A stretch of 64,000 bases of DNA from Propionicimonas sp020161015 (GCF_964266745.1 NZ_CAXWGX010000030.1:72273-136272); one strand, 5' to 3'. Numbered from the stretch's first letter, positions 37,698 through 46,895 are shown. Notes: generated by a model from the sequence alone, not told the origin. Translations and numbers: made by a program.

Positions 37698-38399
37698 TCA
37701 GCTTGCGCCGCCCGGGTCTGGGACGTCGATGTACACAAGCAGGCGCCTGCCCAGATCGGTCGTAGACGGTGACCAAACCCCCTGCGCTGTCATCACAGTG
37801 TTGTAGTTGGCGACAGCCAGATCCCACCGACCAAGGTCTCCAAGGAGTCGTGTCAGGTGCTCTTTCTGCAAGGCCGAGAAGGCTGGGCCGAGGATCGAAG
37901 ACTTACCACCGGAGAGGATGTTGGGCGCCTGGACATCTGGATGCTCGTCGTACCAACCACGCGGGTCGTTGAGGAATCTCAGCACCAGAAGGTGTGGGGG
38001 AGTCATTTCATCAATGATCCGGATGAAACGTAGCCGCAGGTCATCCTCGGGGGCGGTCGGCAGCAGGGAGTTGGCAACAGCGTTCCGGAGCGCTAGCAAC
38101 TTCTCTTCGCGGCTTGTGCCTTGTGCGGCGCGTGTAGCGGCAACCAGCGTATCGAGGAAGTCGGGATCCTCCGCGAGTGCCTCGAGGTCAAGGGGCTTGT
38201 CCATTCGGTTCTGCAAGTCCGTGATCGCCTCGGCCACAGCGTCGCGCCACTGTTCCATACGCTTGTTGTAGCCGTAGCCCATCACGAGACCGAGGACAAT
38301 GGCGATAGGTGACCCAACCACCGGAATCATGCCGGCTGCCCCATTTGCGAGTGTTTCGGCAACCTCACGACTTGAACTCTTCTTCGGCGCTCGTTCCAT
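37698..38399 (-). CDS. Hypothetical protein with an N-terminal hydrophobic hairpin
   Basis: The product is 233 residues. Residues ~18-43 form a Gly/Ile-rich hydrophobic segment (AAGMIPVVGSPIAIVLGLVM), followed by a helical soluble domain. EKLLALRNAVANSLLPTAP and LRLRFIRIIDEMTPPHLLVL resemble segments found in uncharacterised proteins of defence-like loci. I cannot name the family. TAGGTT at 38411-38406 lies 6 nt before the ATG, so it is probably leaderless. Confidence 0.55.
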   Translation of the reverse strand: MERAPKKSSSREVAETLANGAAGMIPVVGSPIAIVLGLVMGYGYNKRMEQWRDAVAEAITDLQNRMDKPLDLEALAEDPDFLDTLVAATRAAQGTSREEKLLALRNAVANSLLPTAPEDDLRLRFIRIIDEMTPPHLLVLRFLNDPRGWYDEHPDVQAPNILSGGKSSILGPAFSALQKEHLTRLLGDLGRWDLAVANYNTVMTAQGVWSPSTTDLGRRLLVYIDVPDPGGAS

Positions 38400-38510
38400 G
38401 CGGCCAACCTACGGTGAGAGTGAGGCCACCGACCGGCATTTCGGTCCACAGCCCACCGTCATGGAGACATTCCTAGGCCGGATGCTGGCGAGGGTCTCCA
38501 GGGCGTTGGG

Positions 38511-38972
38511 CTAGGCGGTTTCTTCCGCCGCCGGATCGCCTTCAGGCGTCGAGCGGGCCCGTTCGGAGTACCGGCGTGGCTCCCTTCGATCCGGTCCGGT
38601 GGAGTTAGGCACCCAAGTCCAGGAGCCCAGTTCGGGGCCGCCGCTTCGTCTAGTCAGTTCGTTCACGAGGACTGCGATGGGAACCCGTGACAAGTCGAAC
38701 TCCTCACCGAGAAGCTCAAGCGCGACGGCGGCATCCTCCCGCTCGCACCGGCGGAACTGTTCAGGCGTCAGCTCCAGGGTTCGGGCCAACACGAGCAGCG
38801 TTCCTACCGACGGCTTTACCTCGATCGCTCGGCTGCCCTTGCCCCGGAGGCCGCTGAGGGCTTCCTGGATCGTGCCCATGGCGAGGCCGGACTCTCGGGC
38901 AAGCTGAAGGGCCGACCAGCGCCTCAGGTGGCGGGCCGCGTCAATCAACAGTGATTCCGACGGTGGGCTCAT
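38511..38972 (-). CDS. XRE-like helix-turn-helix protein
   Basis: The product is 153 residues. The N-terminal half is an HTH: SALQLARESGLAMGTIQEALSG, then PSVGTLLVLARTLELTPEQ. The C-terminal ~45 residues are disordered and rich in Arg/Glu/Pro. ATG 38972 was chosen because TACCTT at 38985-38980 lies 7 nt upstream, predicting a leaderless message. It may regulate the minus-strand genes below it. Confidence 0.6.
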   Translation of the reverse strand: MSPPSESLLIDAARHLRRWSALQLARESGLAMGTIQEALSGLRGKGSRAIEVKPSVGTLLVLARTLELTPEQFRRCEREDAAVALELLGEEFDLSRVPIAVLVNELTRRSGGPELGSWTWVPNSTGPDRREPRRYSERARSTPEGDPAAEETA

Positions 38973-39020
38973 CACAACCAAGGTAGGGGTCCTCGGCCGC
39001 GAAGCGCGGTGACACGCGGC

Positions 39021-39601
39021 CTACGGTGCGTGCGAGCCGACGGGCGCAGGCTTCGCGACGCGGGTGGTCGCAGGGGCAGAGGTGTACTGCGAGATCGCTC
39101 CGCACATCGCGACTCGACCGTGGACGTTCAGTGACGAGATCGCCGCCTCCAGGTGCTCGCCGCCCACGTTGTCGAAGTAGACGTCGATGCCCTCGGGTGC
39201 TGCCTGCCTCAACTGGTCGGACACGGGGCCGTCGTGGTAGTTGAAGGCCGCGTCGAAGCCGAGCTCCTTCAACCTCTTCACCTTCTCGGCGGATCCGGCG
39301 CTCCCAACGACCAGCGAGGCGCCGCAGGCCTTGGCAATCTGGCCGACGATGGACCCGACCGCACCTGCAGCCCCGGAAACGAAGACGGCGTCGCCCTTCG
39401 TGAATCCGCCGGCGAACATCAGGCCGGTGTAGGCCGTCAGGCCGGTCATCCCCAGGACGCCGAGGAAGGCGGATTCCGCAGCGAGTGAGGGGTCGATGAT
39501 CCTGACGGACGTGGCCGGGGCGACAGCGTGCTCTCGCCAGCCGAGGTTGTGCAGCACGGTGGAGCCCACGGGAACGGCGTCGCTGGTGGAGGCAATGACC
39601 C
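39021..39601 (-). pseudogene. NADPH:quinone/medium-chain reductase fragment, both ends lost
   Basis: The frame encodes about 190 residues from the middle of a zinc-free MDR oxidoreductase: GMTGLTAYTGLMFAGG, then VSGAAGAVGSIVGQIAKACG and ELGFDAAFNYHDG. The N-terminal ~120 residues are replaced by the integrase remnant at about 39600. The C-terminus stops after CGAISQYTS instead of running on another ~80 residues. It cannot make the full catalytic fold. Confidence 0.8.
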
Positions 39602-39880
39602 GGTGACGGTGGCGTGTCCGAGCCGGTTCATGAGTTCGGCGAGGGTGGCTCCGGTGTGGCGCAGGTCGTGCCAGCGCAGGTCGGGTCGTCCGGCGGCCGA
39701 CCGTGCACGCCGGTACACCTTGTAGAGGGCGCCATGTTTCATGTGCCCTCCGGATTCGACGGCGGGGGACGGCAGCCCGTCCTTGCCGGGCGTGGCGTAC
39801 TTCTCGAGGTGGACGAGGAGGGAGCGAGGATGTGGGGCGGGATCGCGACCTCCCTGGCGACAAGCCCGAGCACGTCGCGT
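39598..39880 (-). pseudogene. Tyrosine recombinase (integrase) C-terminal fragment
   Basis: The piece GRPDLRWHDLRHTGATLAEL carries the HxLRH box of phage-type integrases, followed by MNRLGH. Before it, in another frame, lie VHLEKYATPGKDGL and VAIPPH, so at least one frameshift is needed near 39840. The catalytic Tyr and last ~30 residues are gone; the sequence switches to the oxidoreductase at about 39600. Confidence 0.75.
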
Positions 39881-40008
39881 TCACGTCCGCTGAGTTCCTC
39901 GCGCACCATGAGGTTGGGCCAGCCGGACGCCCTGCGAGTCGTCCGACGGCCAGTTGCGCATCCCCCACGGGTTCGGTATTCAGTCTGCGCGGGGCCAAGG
40001 CGTTTGGC

Positions 40009-40014
40009 TACGAT
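40009..40014 (+). promoter_or_regulatory. -10 element of leaderless toroid-protein gene
   Basis: TACGAT, then 6 nt, then the ATG at 40021. No ribosome site is present. Confidence 0.45.
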
Positions 40015-40020
40015 CTGAGC

Positions 40021-41061
40021 ATGGAGGTGCCTGAAGGGGGCCGCCTCCAACGACGCGCGGCCTCCGAGCGGTTGGTCGAGTCACTAGCAACCTCAGACGA
40101 ACCGGTGATCGCCTACAGGGCCAGGCTGGTGACCGGCATGGATCCAGGCTCGGCCGAGGCCGCGTTGATGCGGAACCGGATCTCCGGCTCACCGATGGCC
40201 CTGGCACTACTGAGGGTGCTGGAGCAGGACGCCAAGACGCTCCACCACGTTTACCGCAAGTGGCAGGGTCCGCACTGGACACTGACCTGCCTGGCGATGA
40301 TCGACTACCCGCCCGACGACCCGGCCCTACGTCCGCTGGCGCGCCTGGTCCACGACTGGCTGTTCTCCAGGCACTTCCTCGAGCCGCCGATGACAGCTAT
40401 CTATCGCGGACAGGAGGAGCGGGTCCGGCACTGTGCGTCAATGGACGGCAACGCGATCTGGTACTCCGTCCGGCTCGGGCTGGAGGAGGACCGCACCCGC
40501 GAGGTGGTTGATCGGTTGATCGGCTGGCAGTGGCCCGACGGCGGATGGAACTGCGACAAGCGACAGGAGGCTGCGCATTCCTCGTTCCAGGAGTCGCTGA
40601 TTCCCGCGCGCGGGTTGTGGGCGTACGGCACTGCCCACGACTACGCGCCGGCCATCGAAGCGGCGCAGCGGGTGGCCGACCTGGTGCTCCAACGGCGGCT
40701 GCTCTGGCACCGTGCTGATGGCAGCCTTATCGTGCCGGAATGGTCCGGCAAGCCGGGTCCGGACCGGGTCCACTACCCGATCCAGTTCTTCGACGTCCTG
40801 TTCGCCCTGCAGGTCATGACCGACCTGGGTCGCCTCGACGATCCGCGCTGTGCCGACGCGCTCTCGCTGCTGGAGGCGAAACGCCGGCCCGATGGCGGAT
40901 TCCCGCTGGAGGCGCCCACCACGATCACCGCCGACCAGGTACTGAGCCGCGGCACCTACGCCGATTGGGGACCATCGGGTATGCGGCGCAGCAATCCTCT
41001 GGTGACGCTCGCGGCGCTTCACGTCCTACACTCCGCCTCCGAAGCCCCCAACGTCCGCTGA
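40021..41061 (+). CDS. Alpha-alpha toroid protein (prenyltransferase/squalene-oxidase repeat type)
   Basis: The product is 346 residues. QWPDGGWNCDKRQEAAHSSF and AKRRPDGGFPLEAPT are QW-like repeats of the terpenoid cyclase/prenyltransferase toroid fold. Helical pairs run throughout. No DxDD cyclase motif is present, so a hopene-cyclase reaction is unlikely. A distant relative is encoded at 49913-50752. The substrate is unknown. Confidence 0.65.
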   Translation: MEVPEGGRLQRRAASERLVESLATSDEPVIAYRARLVTGMDPGSAEAALMRNRISGSPMALALLRVLEQDAKTLHHVYRKWQGPHWTLTCLAMIDYPPDDPALRPLARLVHDWLFSRHFLEPPMTAIYRGQEERVRHCASMDGNAIWYSVRLGLEEDRTREVVDRLIGWQWPDGGWNCDKRQEAAHSSFQESLIPARGLWAYGTAHDYAPAIEAAQRVADLVLQRRLLWHRADGSLIVPEWSGKPGPDRVHYPIQFFDVLFALQVMTDLGRLDDPRCADALSLLEAKRRPDGGFPLEAPTTITADQVLSRGTYADWGPSGMRRSNPLVTLAALHVLHSASEAPNVR

Positions 41062-41278
41062 GGATCCGTCGCCACCGAGGGCGCCACCCACGGTGCGACG
41101 GAGCCGGGCGTCCTCCGTGGCGGGTGCGACTGTGCCAGGCCGGAGCAGCCTGAAGAGTGGGCTCAGGGGTACTTGCGCCGGGTACGCGTGGGCCTGACCG
41201 AGGCGTCTTGGCTGAACGCTCCTCCTCCGCCGGAGCTGGTGGAGTGCGTTACCCGCTCGATACAGGGAGCCGTCCGTG
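41062..41278 (+). other. Possible coding remnant before the methyltransferase tail
   Basis: From about 41120 a plus-strand frame reads PEQPEEWAQGYLRRVRVGL and continues to ELVECVTRSIQGAV. It has protein-like composition but no start codon, and it ends at about 41298. I cannot assign a family. It is probably the 3' end of a deleted gene. Confidence 0.3.
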
Positions 41279-41510
41279 AAGGATCCGCGGGACCTTGAGA
41301 CGTGGGGGCCTGGCATCAGGCTCGTGGAGTCGTTCTACTACTTCGACGACCCAGAGCCAAAGATGGGCCTCCCGTCCTGGTTCGGCCGTTTCCCGGTCCG
41401 GGCCCACTCCACCAGCTTCCAGCGCTACCAACTCGGAACCGCAACCGCCCCGGCCAGCAGGAACGGGAGTGGGAACGGATCTTCCGTAGCCGATGGGGGA
41501 TGACCGCGTG
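41279..41510 (+). pseudogene. LCMT/TcmP-type methyltransferase, C-terminal fragment
   Basis: This encodes about 75 residues (KDPRDLETWGPGIRLVESF to RYQLGTATAP), nearly the same as the tail of the gene remnant at 54465-54700. Everything upstream of KDPRD is unrelated sequence, so the SAM-binding domain is missing. Confidence 0.7.
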
Positions 41511-41895
41511 ATGATGGTTATCACCGTCCAGTACTTCGTGGCCGCGCGGGATGGGAAGTGGCCCGGGCCCATCTGGAGGCGGCCGCCACCCAACTCAGGG
41601 GACGACCTCGAAGTCGAACTTCCGGCGCGTCGAGACACTGGAAGCGGCTCGGCGGCTGGGCTTCGTAGGTCCCCGATCATCCAGATCGCAGGAGCAGACC
41701 CGTTCGCGAGCCCGGGCGCATCTCCCGGCCTGGCCTGCAGGCTTTACGCGACACGGACGGGTCGGCAAGACGCCAACCACTGCTTGTCGCCATTTTGGCG
41801 GCCACGCGTCGACCAGCCAGCGGGCACCGGCGATCAGGGCCTGTGGGGAGGAGAGGGCACAACGCGATAGTGAGCAGACCGACTGACCACAAGAC
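41511..41895. other. Gene-free stretch before the RibD-like gene
   Basis: Short open frames exist, but none has protein-like composition or a credible start. I see no gene here. Confidence 0.4.
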
Positions 41896-41918
41896 CCTGC
41901 CCCAGTGTGTGGGGCAGG
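41896..41918. repeat. Perfect inverted repeat before the RibD-like gene
   Basis: CCTGCCCCA and TGGGGCAGG (9 bp each) flank GTGTG and end 8 bp before the ATG at 41927. It could be an operator, or a hairpin that hides the start codon region, since no ribosome site is visible beyond it. Confidence 0.6.
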
Positions 41919-41926
41919 ATGGTGTC

Positions 41927-42691
41927 ATGGTGGGGCGTCCGCGGGTGATCACCTACACCCTGGCCTCGATTGATGGCCGGCTCACGCTGGCTGCCGGGGT
42001 GAATTTGATGGCCGGTGATGAGCGTTGGGCTGCGGTCACTCAGGGGCTCGGCGACCCGTACGTGTGGGCACGTGACACCCACGACCCCGACCTTTTCGTC
42101 GAGGGCAGCGGATCGTTTCTGTGCCCTGAAGAAGCTCCGCTTCGACGTACGGAGGCTGGCCCTCCTCCGGTGGGTGAGCACTTCCTGCCTGGCGACGTCA
42201 TCGCTGTGCCGGGTCGGCGCTGGTTCGCTGTCGTGGACGGGCAGGGCGCGGTGGATCTGCAGTTCACCGAGTGGCCGGACCCGGAGTGGGCGGGCTGGCA
42301 TGCCCTCGTGCTCACCTCTCTGGCTGCATCCGCAGAGCATCTGGCGCTGCTGAGGGATCGGCGCATTCCCTACCTGGTGGTCGGGGCCCGTCAGGTCGCG
42401 TTGCGGCCATGCCTGGAGTTGCTGCGGGAACTGCTGGGCGTGGAGACCGTGGTGAGCACCGGGGGAGGGCGACTCAGTGGGGCCCTGCTCCGTGACAACC
42501 TGGTCGACGAGATCGATATCGAACTGCTGCCCTGGGCGATCGGTGGTCGCGGCACTCCGGCGCTGTTCGACGCGCCACCCCTGACGCCGGAGGAATGGCC
42601 AACCCGCCTCGAACTCCTGAACCACGAAGCACTCCCCGGCGGACGGATCCGACTGAGGTACTCCGTCGCCTCTCGACCGCGCGTGAGCTGA
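41927..42691 (+). CDS. RibD C-terminal / dihydrofolate-reductase-like protein
   Basis: The product is 254 residues. RPRVITYTLASIDGRLTLA at the start, RIPYLVVGARQVALRP and VVSTGGGRLSGALLRDNLVDEIDIEL match the NADPH-binding RibD reductase fold. It has no deaminase domain, so it is a stand-alone reductase rather than riboflavin RibD. The substrate is unknown. Residues ~60-130 form an insert between the two halves. Confidence 0.8.
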   Translation: MVGRPRVITYTLASIDGRLTLAAGVNLMAGDERWAAVTQGLGDPYVWARDTHDPDLFVEGSGSFLCPEEAPLRRTEAGPPPVGEHFLPGDVIAVPGRRWFAVVDGQGAVDLQFTEWPDPEWAGWHALVLTSLAASAEHLALLRDRRIPYLVVGARQVALRPCLELLRELLGVETVVSTGGGRLSGALLRDNLVDEIDIELLPWAIGGRGTPALFDAPPLTPEEWPTRLELLNHEALPGGRIRLRYSVASRPRVS

Positions 42692-42693
42692 TG

Positions 42694-42715
42694 GCCCCTC
42701 GGAGTTGGGAGGGGC
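42694..42715 (+). terminator. Hairpin terminator after the RibD-like gene
   Basis: GCCCCTC and GAGGGGC form a perfect 7-bp stem with an 8-nt loop, 2 bp after the stop codon. A loose T-rich tail follows (TCCTTGCGTTTT). Confidence 0.55.
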
Positions 42716-42784
42716 TCCTTGCGTTTTGGGCCTCCGCGCGGCCGTCCCTCGGGTAGCGTGGAATGTGCCCCTACGGAGGTGCCC

Positions 42785-43231
42785 ATGACGATGGATGGTC
42801 CCAGGACTAGCCGCCTCGCGTTCGCCGGCGTCTCAGCCCTGACGGTGCTGACGTGGTACGCCCTTCCCGACGCTGTGCGGAGCCGCCGAGCCAGGGCCGT
42901 GATCAAGGCCGGACTTCTGGGAGTGACCGCCGCCGGTGCCGTGATGATCCCGCAGGTGTTCCCCGAGGTCCGCGACTTCCGACCCGGGCCGCTCATCGAC
43001 CTGCCCGCTCCGGCCCTTGTTTCCCTCGGGGTCGGCGCAACGGCGCTTGCCGCGGCTGGCACCGTCTGGTTCGAGAAGGCCGTGTTTGCGAGCGGCGAGC
43101 GCAGACGCGCTCGTGGGGTCCGCTGCGCACACACACCGCCCGCGGTGGCGATGGCATTGGCAACCGGTGCCGTCGCACTCGCGGACTGGACCAAGCTCGC
43201 CGGCATGGATAGGTGGCATCCGTCTGTGTGA
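42785..43231 (+). CDS. Small membrane protein, unrecognised
   Basis: The product is 148 residues with four likely helices (about 10-27, 40-58, 75-96, 117-135) separated by Arg-rich loops. ATG 42785 has a strong GGAGG site 7 bp upstream, and TAGCGT at about 42756 could be its -10. It lies between the RibD-like gene and a cation ATPase. The function is not apparent. Confidence 0.55.
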   Translation: MTMDGPRTSRLAFAGVSALTVLTWYALPDAVRSRRARAVIKAGLLGVTAAGAVMIPQVFPEVRDFRPGPLIDLPAPALVSLGVGATALAAAGTVWFEKAVFASGERRRARGVRCAHTPPAVAMALATGAVALADWTKLAGMDRWHPSV

Positions 43232-43331
43232 CCGGAGGCCGCGGTCATTGCTTCGTGTCCGATGAGGCGGGCGCGAGAGGGCGGACGGGCGTGCGATCGG
43301 CGATTCGGGCATGCGGGGGACGGGATTCGGC

Positions 43332-43337
43332 TACCGT
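43332..43337 (+). promoter_or_regulatory. -10 element of leaderless P2A ATPase gene
   Basis: TACCGT, then 6 nt, then ATG 43344. No ribosome site is seen. Confidence 0.45.
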
Positions 43338-43343
43338 CGATGA

Positions 43344-46049
43344 ATGGCTGGGCCTGCGGGCGAGGCCTACCGTGAGGCGGGCCTGGTGTGGCACACCGCT
43401 GATGTGGAAGCGGTGTTGGCTGCCGTGCGCAGCGCCCCCTCCGGGCTCACGACACACGAGGCGATGACTCGGCTGGAAAGCCTCGGCCCGAACGAACTGC
43501 GGGCGTCCGGGCGGGTATCGCCGTGGCGGCTTCTGCTCGACCAGTTCAAGAATGTCCTGATCGTCATCCTCCTCGCGGCGACCGCCTTGTCGTTTTCGCT
43601 GGGCCACGGAGTCGAGTCCATCGTGATCGCTGTGATCGTGCTGTTCGCGGTCCTGCTCGGGTTCGTGCAGGAGTTTCGGGCTGAGCGCGCCATCGAGGCC
43701 TTGCGGGAGATGGCCGCCCCCACGGCCACTGTCCTGCGGGACGGCCGGGAGGCCGAGCTGCCCACACGAACGTTGGTGCCGGGGGACATCGTCGTGCTGC
43801 ATCCTGGCGATCGGGTCCCGGCCGATGGGCGCGTGATTGAATCTGTGAACCTCATGGTGGAGGAGGCGCCTCTGACCGGGGAGTCACTGCCGGTGGGCAA
43901 GGAGTCCGAGAGGCTGATCGAAGCCGATCTCCCCGTCGGTGACCGGATGAACATGGTGTATGCCGGCACGGCGGTCAGTTACGGCCGAGGTCGGGCCGTG
44001 GTGGTGGCGACGGGCATGCGGACCGAGTTCGGTCGTATCGCGCAACTGCTGCAGAGCGTGAAGGTGGGCCGCACGCCGCTGCAGAAGAACCTTGACCGGG
44101 TGGGTGCCGCCCTGGCTCGTGCCGCGCTGGTCATCGTGGCCCTGGTCGTTGTGCTGGGAGTCGTGCGAGGAGAGCCGTGGCTGGAGATGATGCTGTTCGG
44201 GATCGCGCTCGCTGTCGCAGTGGTTCCCGAAGCTCTGCCTGCAGTGGTGACGATCTCACTGGCGATCGGTGTCCAGAAGATGGCGCGTCGACATGCGCTG
44301 ATTCGCCGACTTCCGGCGGTGGAGACGTTGGGCAGCACGTCGGTGATCTGCTCGGACAAGACCGGCACCCTCACCCGGGACGAGATGACGGTGCGCCGGA
44401 TCTTCGTCGCTGGTCGGACCTGGGAGGTGGAGGGGTCAGGCTACGAACCGGTCGGCCGTTTCCTGGTTGAGGGTATGGATACGAAGCCCAGCCGTGAGCT
44501 CGAGCAGCTGCTGGAGGCCGCGATCCTCGCCAGTGACGCGCAGCTTCGGAAACGTGGCGACGGCTGGGAGGTTTCCGGCGACCCGACCGAGGGTGCCCTG
44601 GTGGTCGCAGCCGTCAAGGCAGGGATCGACCGTCAAGCCCTGGAGGCGGTGGCGCCCCGCACTCAGGAGATCCCCTTCACCTCTGAAACCAAACGTATGA
44701 CAACGCTGCACAAGACTGCGGCGGCCGGGACGATCGCCTTCACCAAGGGTGCACCGGAACTGATCGTCTCGGACTGTCTGGAGTGGGTCGGAGACCACGG
44801 AGCAGTCCCTCTCGAGGATGCGGACCGTTCCGAGTTGCTGGGTCTCGCGCGGTCGTTCGCCGAAGATGCGCTGCGGGTGCTCGCTGTGTCGATGAAGGCC
44901 GACGCCGAGCTCGGCACCGCCCAGCGCGGCATGACGCTCCTGGGCCTCGTCGGCATGATCGACCCCCCGCGCCCCGAAGCTCGTGAGGCGATCACGGTGT
45001 GCGAGCGCGCCGGCATCCGGCCGGTCATGATCACCGGCGACCATCCCGTCACGGCCGAGGCCGTCGCCCGTGAACTTGGCCTGCTGCGCCACGGTCGCGT
45101 CGTCGTCGGCGCCGATCTCGACGCAATGGACGACGAGCAACTCAACCGCGAAGTCGGCGAGATCGACGTCTACGCCAGGGTCTCACCTGCCCACAAGCTG
45201 CGGGTGGTCACAGCCCTTCAAGCCAACCAGCAGGTGGTCGCCATGACCGGGGACGGGGTCAACGATGCCCCCGCCCTGAAGAAGGCCGACATCGGAGTTG
45301 CCATGGGCATAACCGGCACCGATGTCACCAAAGAGGCCGCCGACATGACCCTCACTGACGACAATTTCGCATCCATCGTGGCCGCCGTCGAAGAAGGGCG
45401 CGGTGTCTTCGACAACATCAAGAAGTACCTGATGTACCTGCTGTCGTCGAACATCGGCGAGATCGGGCTCATGGTCGGAGCCGTCCTCGCCGGACTACCG
45501 CTCCCGCTCTCGGCGGTCCAGATCCTCTACGTCAACCTGGCCACCGATGGCCTTCCCGCACTCGCCCTCGCTGTTGACCCGGCCGAACCTGGCCTCATGA
45601 CACGCCGTCCCCGTAGCGACCGCGGCGGCATTTTCACACGACCCGTCGTGACGCTGATGGCGGCCGGTGGCGCTTGGTCCACCTTCATCAACCTCGGTCT
45701 CTTTCTCTGGCTGCTCAACTCCGGCCGGACCTTGCGGGAGGCCATGGGCATGGTCTTCGTCACCCTGATCCTGATCGAGCTCCTCAAGGCCTACAACTTC
45801 CGCTCGGACCGGCACTCGGTCTTCGTCCGCCCATTCGCGAACAGGTGGCTCAACCTGGCGGTGCTCTGGGAAGCAGCGCTCCTCACGGCCATCATCTATG
45901 TGCCCGCACTTCAACAAGCCCTCGGCACCTTCCCACTCTCAGCATCCGACTGGCTCACCGTCATTGCGCTTTCGCTCACCGTTACGCCCGTCCTCGAACT
46001 GGTCAAGTGGATGGTGCGGAAGGGCTGGCTTGCCACGCAACGGACCTAG
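43344..46049 (+). CDS. Cation-transporting P-type ATPase, P2A (calcium/manganese) type
   Basis: The product is a 901-residue inner-membrane pump. The N-terminal cation-ATPase domain (GLTTHEAMTRLESLGPNEL) is followed by the actuator TGES loop (LTGESLPVG), TM4 with VVPEALPAVV, and the phosphorylation Asp338 in CSDKTGTLT. The hinge TGDGVNDAPALK follows. PEALPAVV in TM4 and a TM6 NLATDGLPALAL segment point to P2A/P2C-type pumps for Ca2+ or Mn2+; H+ and Na+ are less likely. The following gene is a metalloregulator, which favours Mn2+, by context only. Confidence 0.88.
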   Translation: MAGPAGEAYREAGLVWHTADVEAVLAAVRSAPSGLTTHEAMTRLESLGPNELRASGRVSPWRLLLDQFKNVLIVILLAATALSFSLGHGVESIVIAVIVLFAVLLGFVQEFRAERAIEALREMAAPTATVLRDGREAELPTRTLVPGDIVVLHPGDRVPADGRVIESVNLMVEEAPLTGESLPVGKESERLIEADLPVGDRMNMVYAGTAVSYGRGRAVVVATGMRTEFGRIAQLLQSVKVGRTPLQKNLDRVGAALARAALVIVALVVVLGVVRGEPWLEMMLFGIALAVAVVPEALPAVVTISLAIGVQKMARRHALIRRLPAVETLGSTSVICSDKTGTLTRDEMTVRRIFVAGRTWEVEGSGYEPVGRFLVEGMDTKPSRELEQLLEAAILASDAQLRKRGDGWEVSGDPTEGALVVAAVKAGIDRQALEAVAPRTQEIPFTSETKRMTTLHKTAAAGTIAFTKGAPELIVSDCLEWVGDHGAVPLEDADRSELLGLARSFAEDALRVLAVSMKADAELGTAQRGMTLLGLVGMIDPPRPEAREAITVCERAGIRPVMITGDHPVTAEAVARELGLLRHGRVVVGADLDAMDDEQLNREVGEIDVYARVSPAHKLRVVTALQANQQVVAMTGDGVNDAPALKKADIGVAMGITGTDVTKEAADMTLTDDNFASIVAAVEEGRGVFDNIKKYLMYLLSSNIGEIGLMVGAVLAGLPLPLSAVQILYVNLATDGLPALALAVDPAEPGLMTRRPRSDRGGIFTRPVVTLMAAGGAWSTFINLGLFLWLLNSGRTLREAMGMVFVTLILIELLKAYNFRSDRHSVFVRPFANRWLNLAVLWEAALLTAIIYVPALQQALGTFPLSASDWLTVIALSLTVTPVLELVKWMVRKGWLATQRT

Positions 46050-46171
46050 TCCCTGGGCCCGGGTACGGTCCCCTCGGATGGGTTCGAAAGGACCGACCAA
46101 CGCTGACCGTGCATCAGATGGGTTAGTGGCCGTCGCAGCTTGTCCACCTCCTTCGACTGGTCGCCGAGCCC

Positions 46172-46177
46172 TAGGAT
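46172..46177 (+). promoter_or_regulatory. -10 element of leaderless DtxR-type gene
   Basis: TAGGAT, then 6 nt, then ATG 46184. This spacing decides the start over GTG 46181. Confidence 0.5.
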
Positions 46178-46183
46178 CGTGTG

Positions 46184-46885
46184 ATGGCAGTCGGTGGCGT
46201 TTCGAGGATGGTGGAGGACTATCTCAAGATCATCTGGAAGGCCGAGGAGTGGCCGGGCGGCTCGGTGTCAACGAACGAGATCGCAGCGATCCTCGGGGTG
46301 ACGCCCTCATCGGTCTCGGCCAACCTGAAGAAGCTGGCCCGAGACGGGTTCATCGACTACGCGCCGTATGGGAGCATCACGCTCTCCCCTGAGGGTCGGG
46401 GAATCGCCGTTCGGATGGTTCGACGGCATCGTGTGCTTGAGTCCTTCCTTGTCGAATGCCTGGGCTTCGGCTGGGATGAGGTCCATCCCGAGGCCGATGC
46501 TCTGGAGCACGCCGTCTCCGATCGAGTTCTTGACCGGATGGATCAGGTGTTGGGTTACCCGGACCGTGACCCGCACGGTGACCCGATCCCGCGAGCTGAC
46601 GGCTCTGTTGAGCGGAACCCTGCGGCGCGTTTGCGCGAGATCGCCCCCGGTGAGGAAGGGCGTGTGGTTCGGATCTCGGATCACGAACCCGAGATTCTCC
46701 GCTATCTCGAGGAGCGGCAGATCATGTTGGGAACGGCCGTCCGCCTCCATGCAAGGAACCCGGCGGCCGGTTCGGTGTCGGTGACTCGCCGGAACATGCC
46801 TGGGCAGCCACCGGAGGTTGTAGAGATCGCCATCGGTGCGGCCGATGCGGTGTGGGTCAGCATCGCGCCCCGCGCGCTTCCTTGA
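46184..46885 (+). CDS. DtxR/MntR-family metal-dependent regulator
   Basis: The product is 233 residues. The winged helix (about 8-65) contains VEDYLKIIWKAEE and STNEIAAILGVTPSSVSANL. The dimerisation/metal domain follows with HRVLESFLVECLGFGWDEVHPEADALEHAVSD spread over residues 85-115, holding the usual Glu, Cys, His and Glu metal ligands (ECLG, EVHPEAD, LEH). A C-terminal FeoA/SH3-like domain ends the protein. It should repress targets when bound to Mn2+ or Fe2+. Likely targets are the boxes at 58777-58828. It is convergent with the hemerythrin-ATPase gene, 10 bp apart. Confidence 0.9.
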   Translation: MAVGGVSRMVEDYLKIIWKAEEWPGGSVSTNEIAAILGVTPSSVSANLKKLARDGFIDYAPYGSITLSPEGRGIAVRMVRRHRVLESFLVECLGFGWDEVHPEADALEHAVSDRVLDRMDQVLGYPDRDPHGDPIPRADGSVERNPAARLREIAPGEEGRVVRISDHEPEILRYLEERQIMLGTAVRLHARNPAAGSVSVTRRNMPGQPPEVVEIAIGAADAVWVSIAPRALP

Positions 46886-46895
46886 GCCTGGGTTC

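Noticed and set aside
40021..41061. Calling the toroid protein a squalene-hopene cyclase
   Set aside because: It is about half the length and lacks the DxDD catalytic motif.
46115..46135. DtxR-type half-site before the regulator gene (GGGTTAGTGGCC)
   Set aside because: Only the core TTAG is shared and the outer bases fail. It is much weaker than the boxes at 58777 and 58810.
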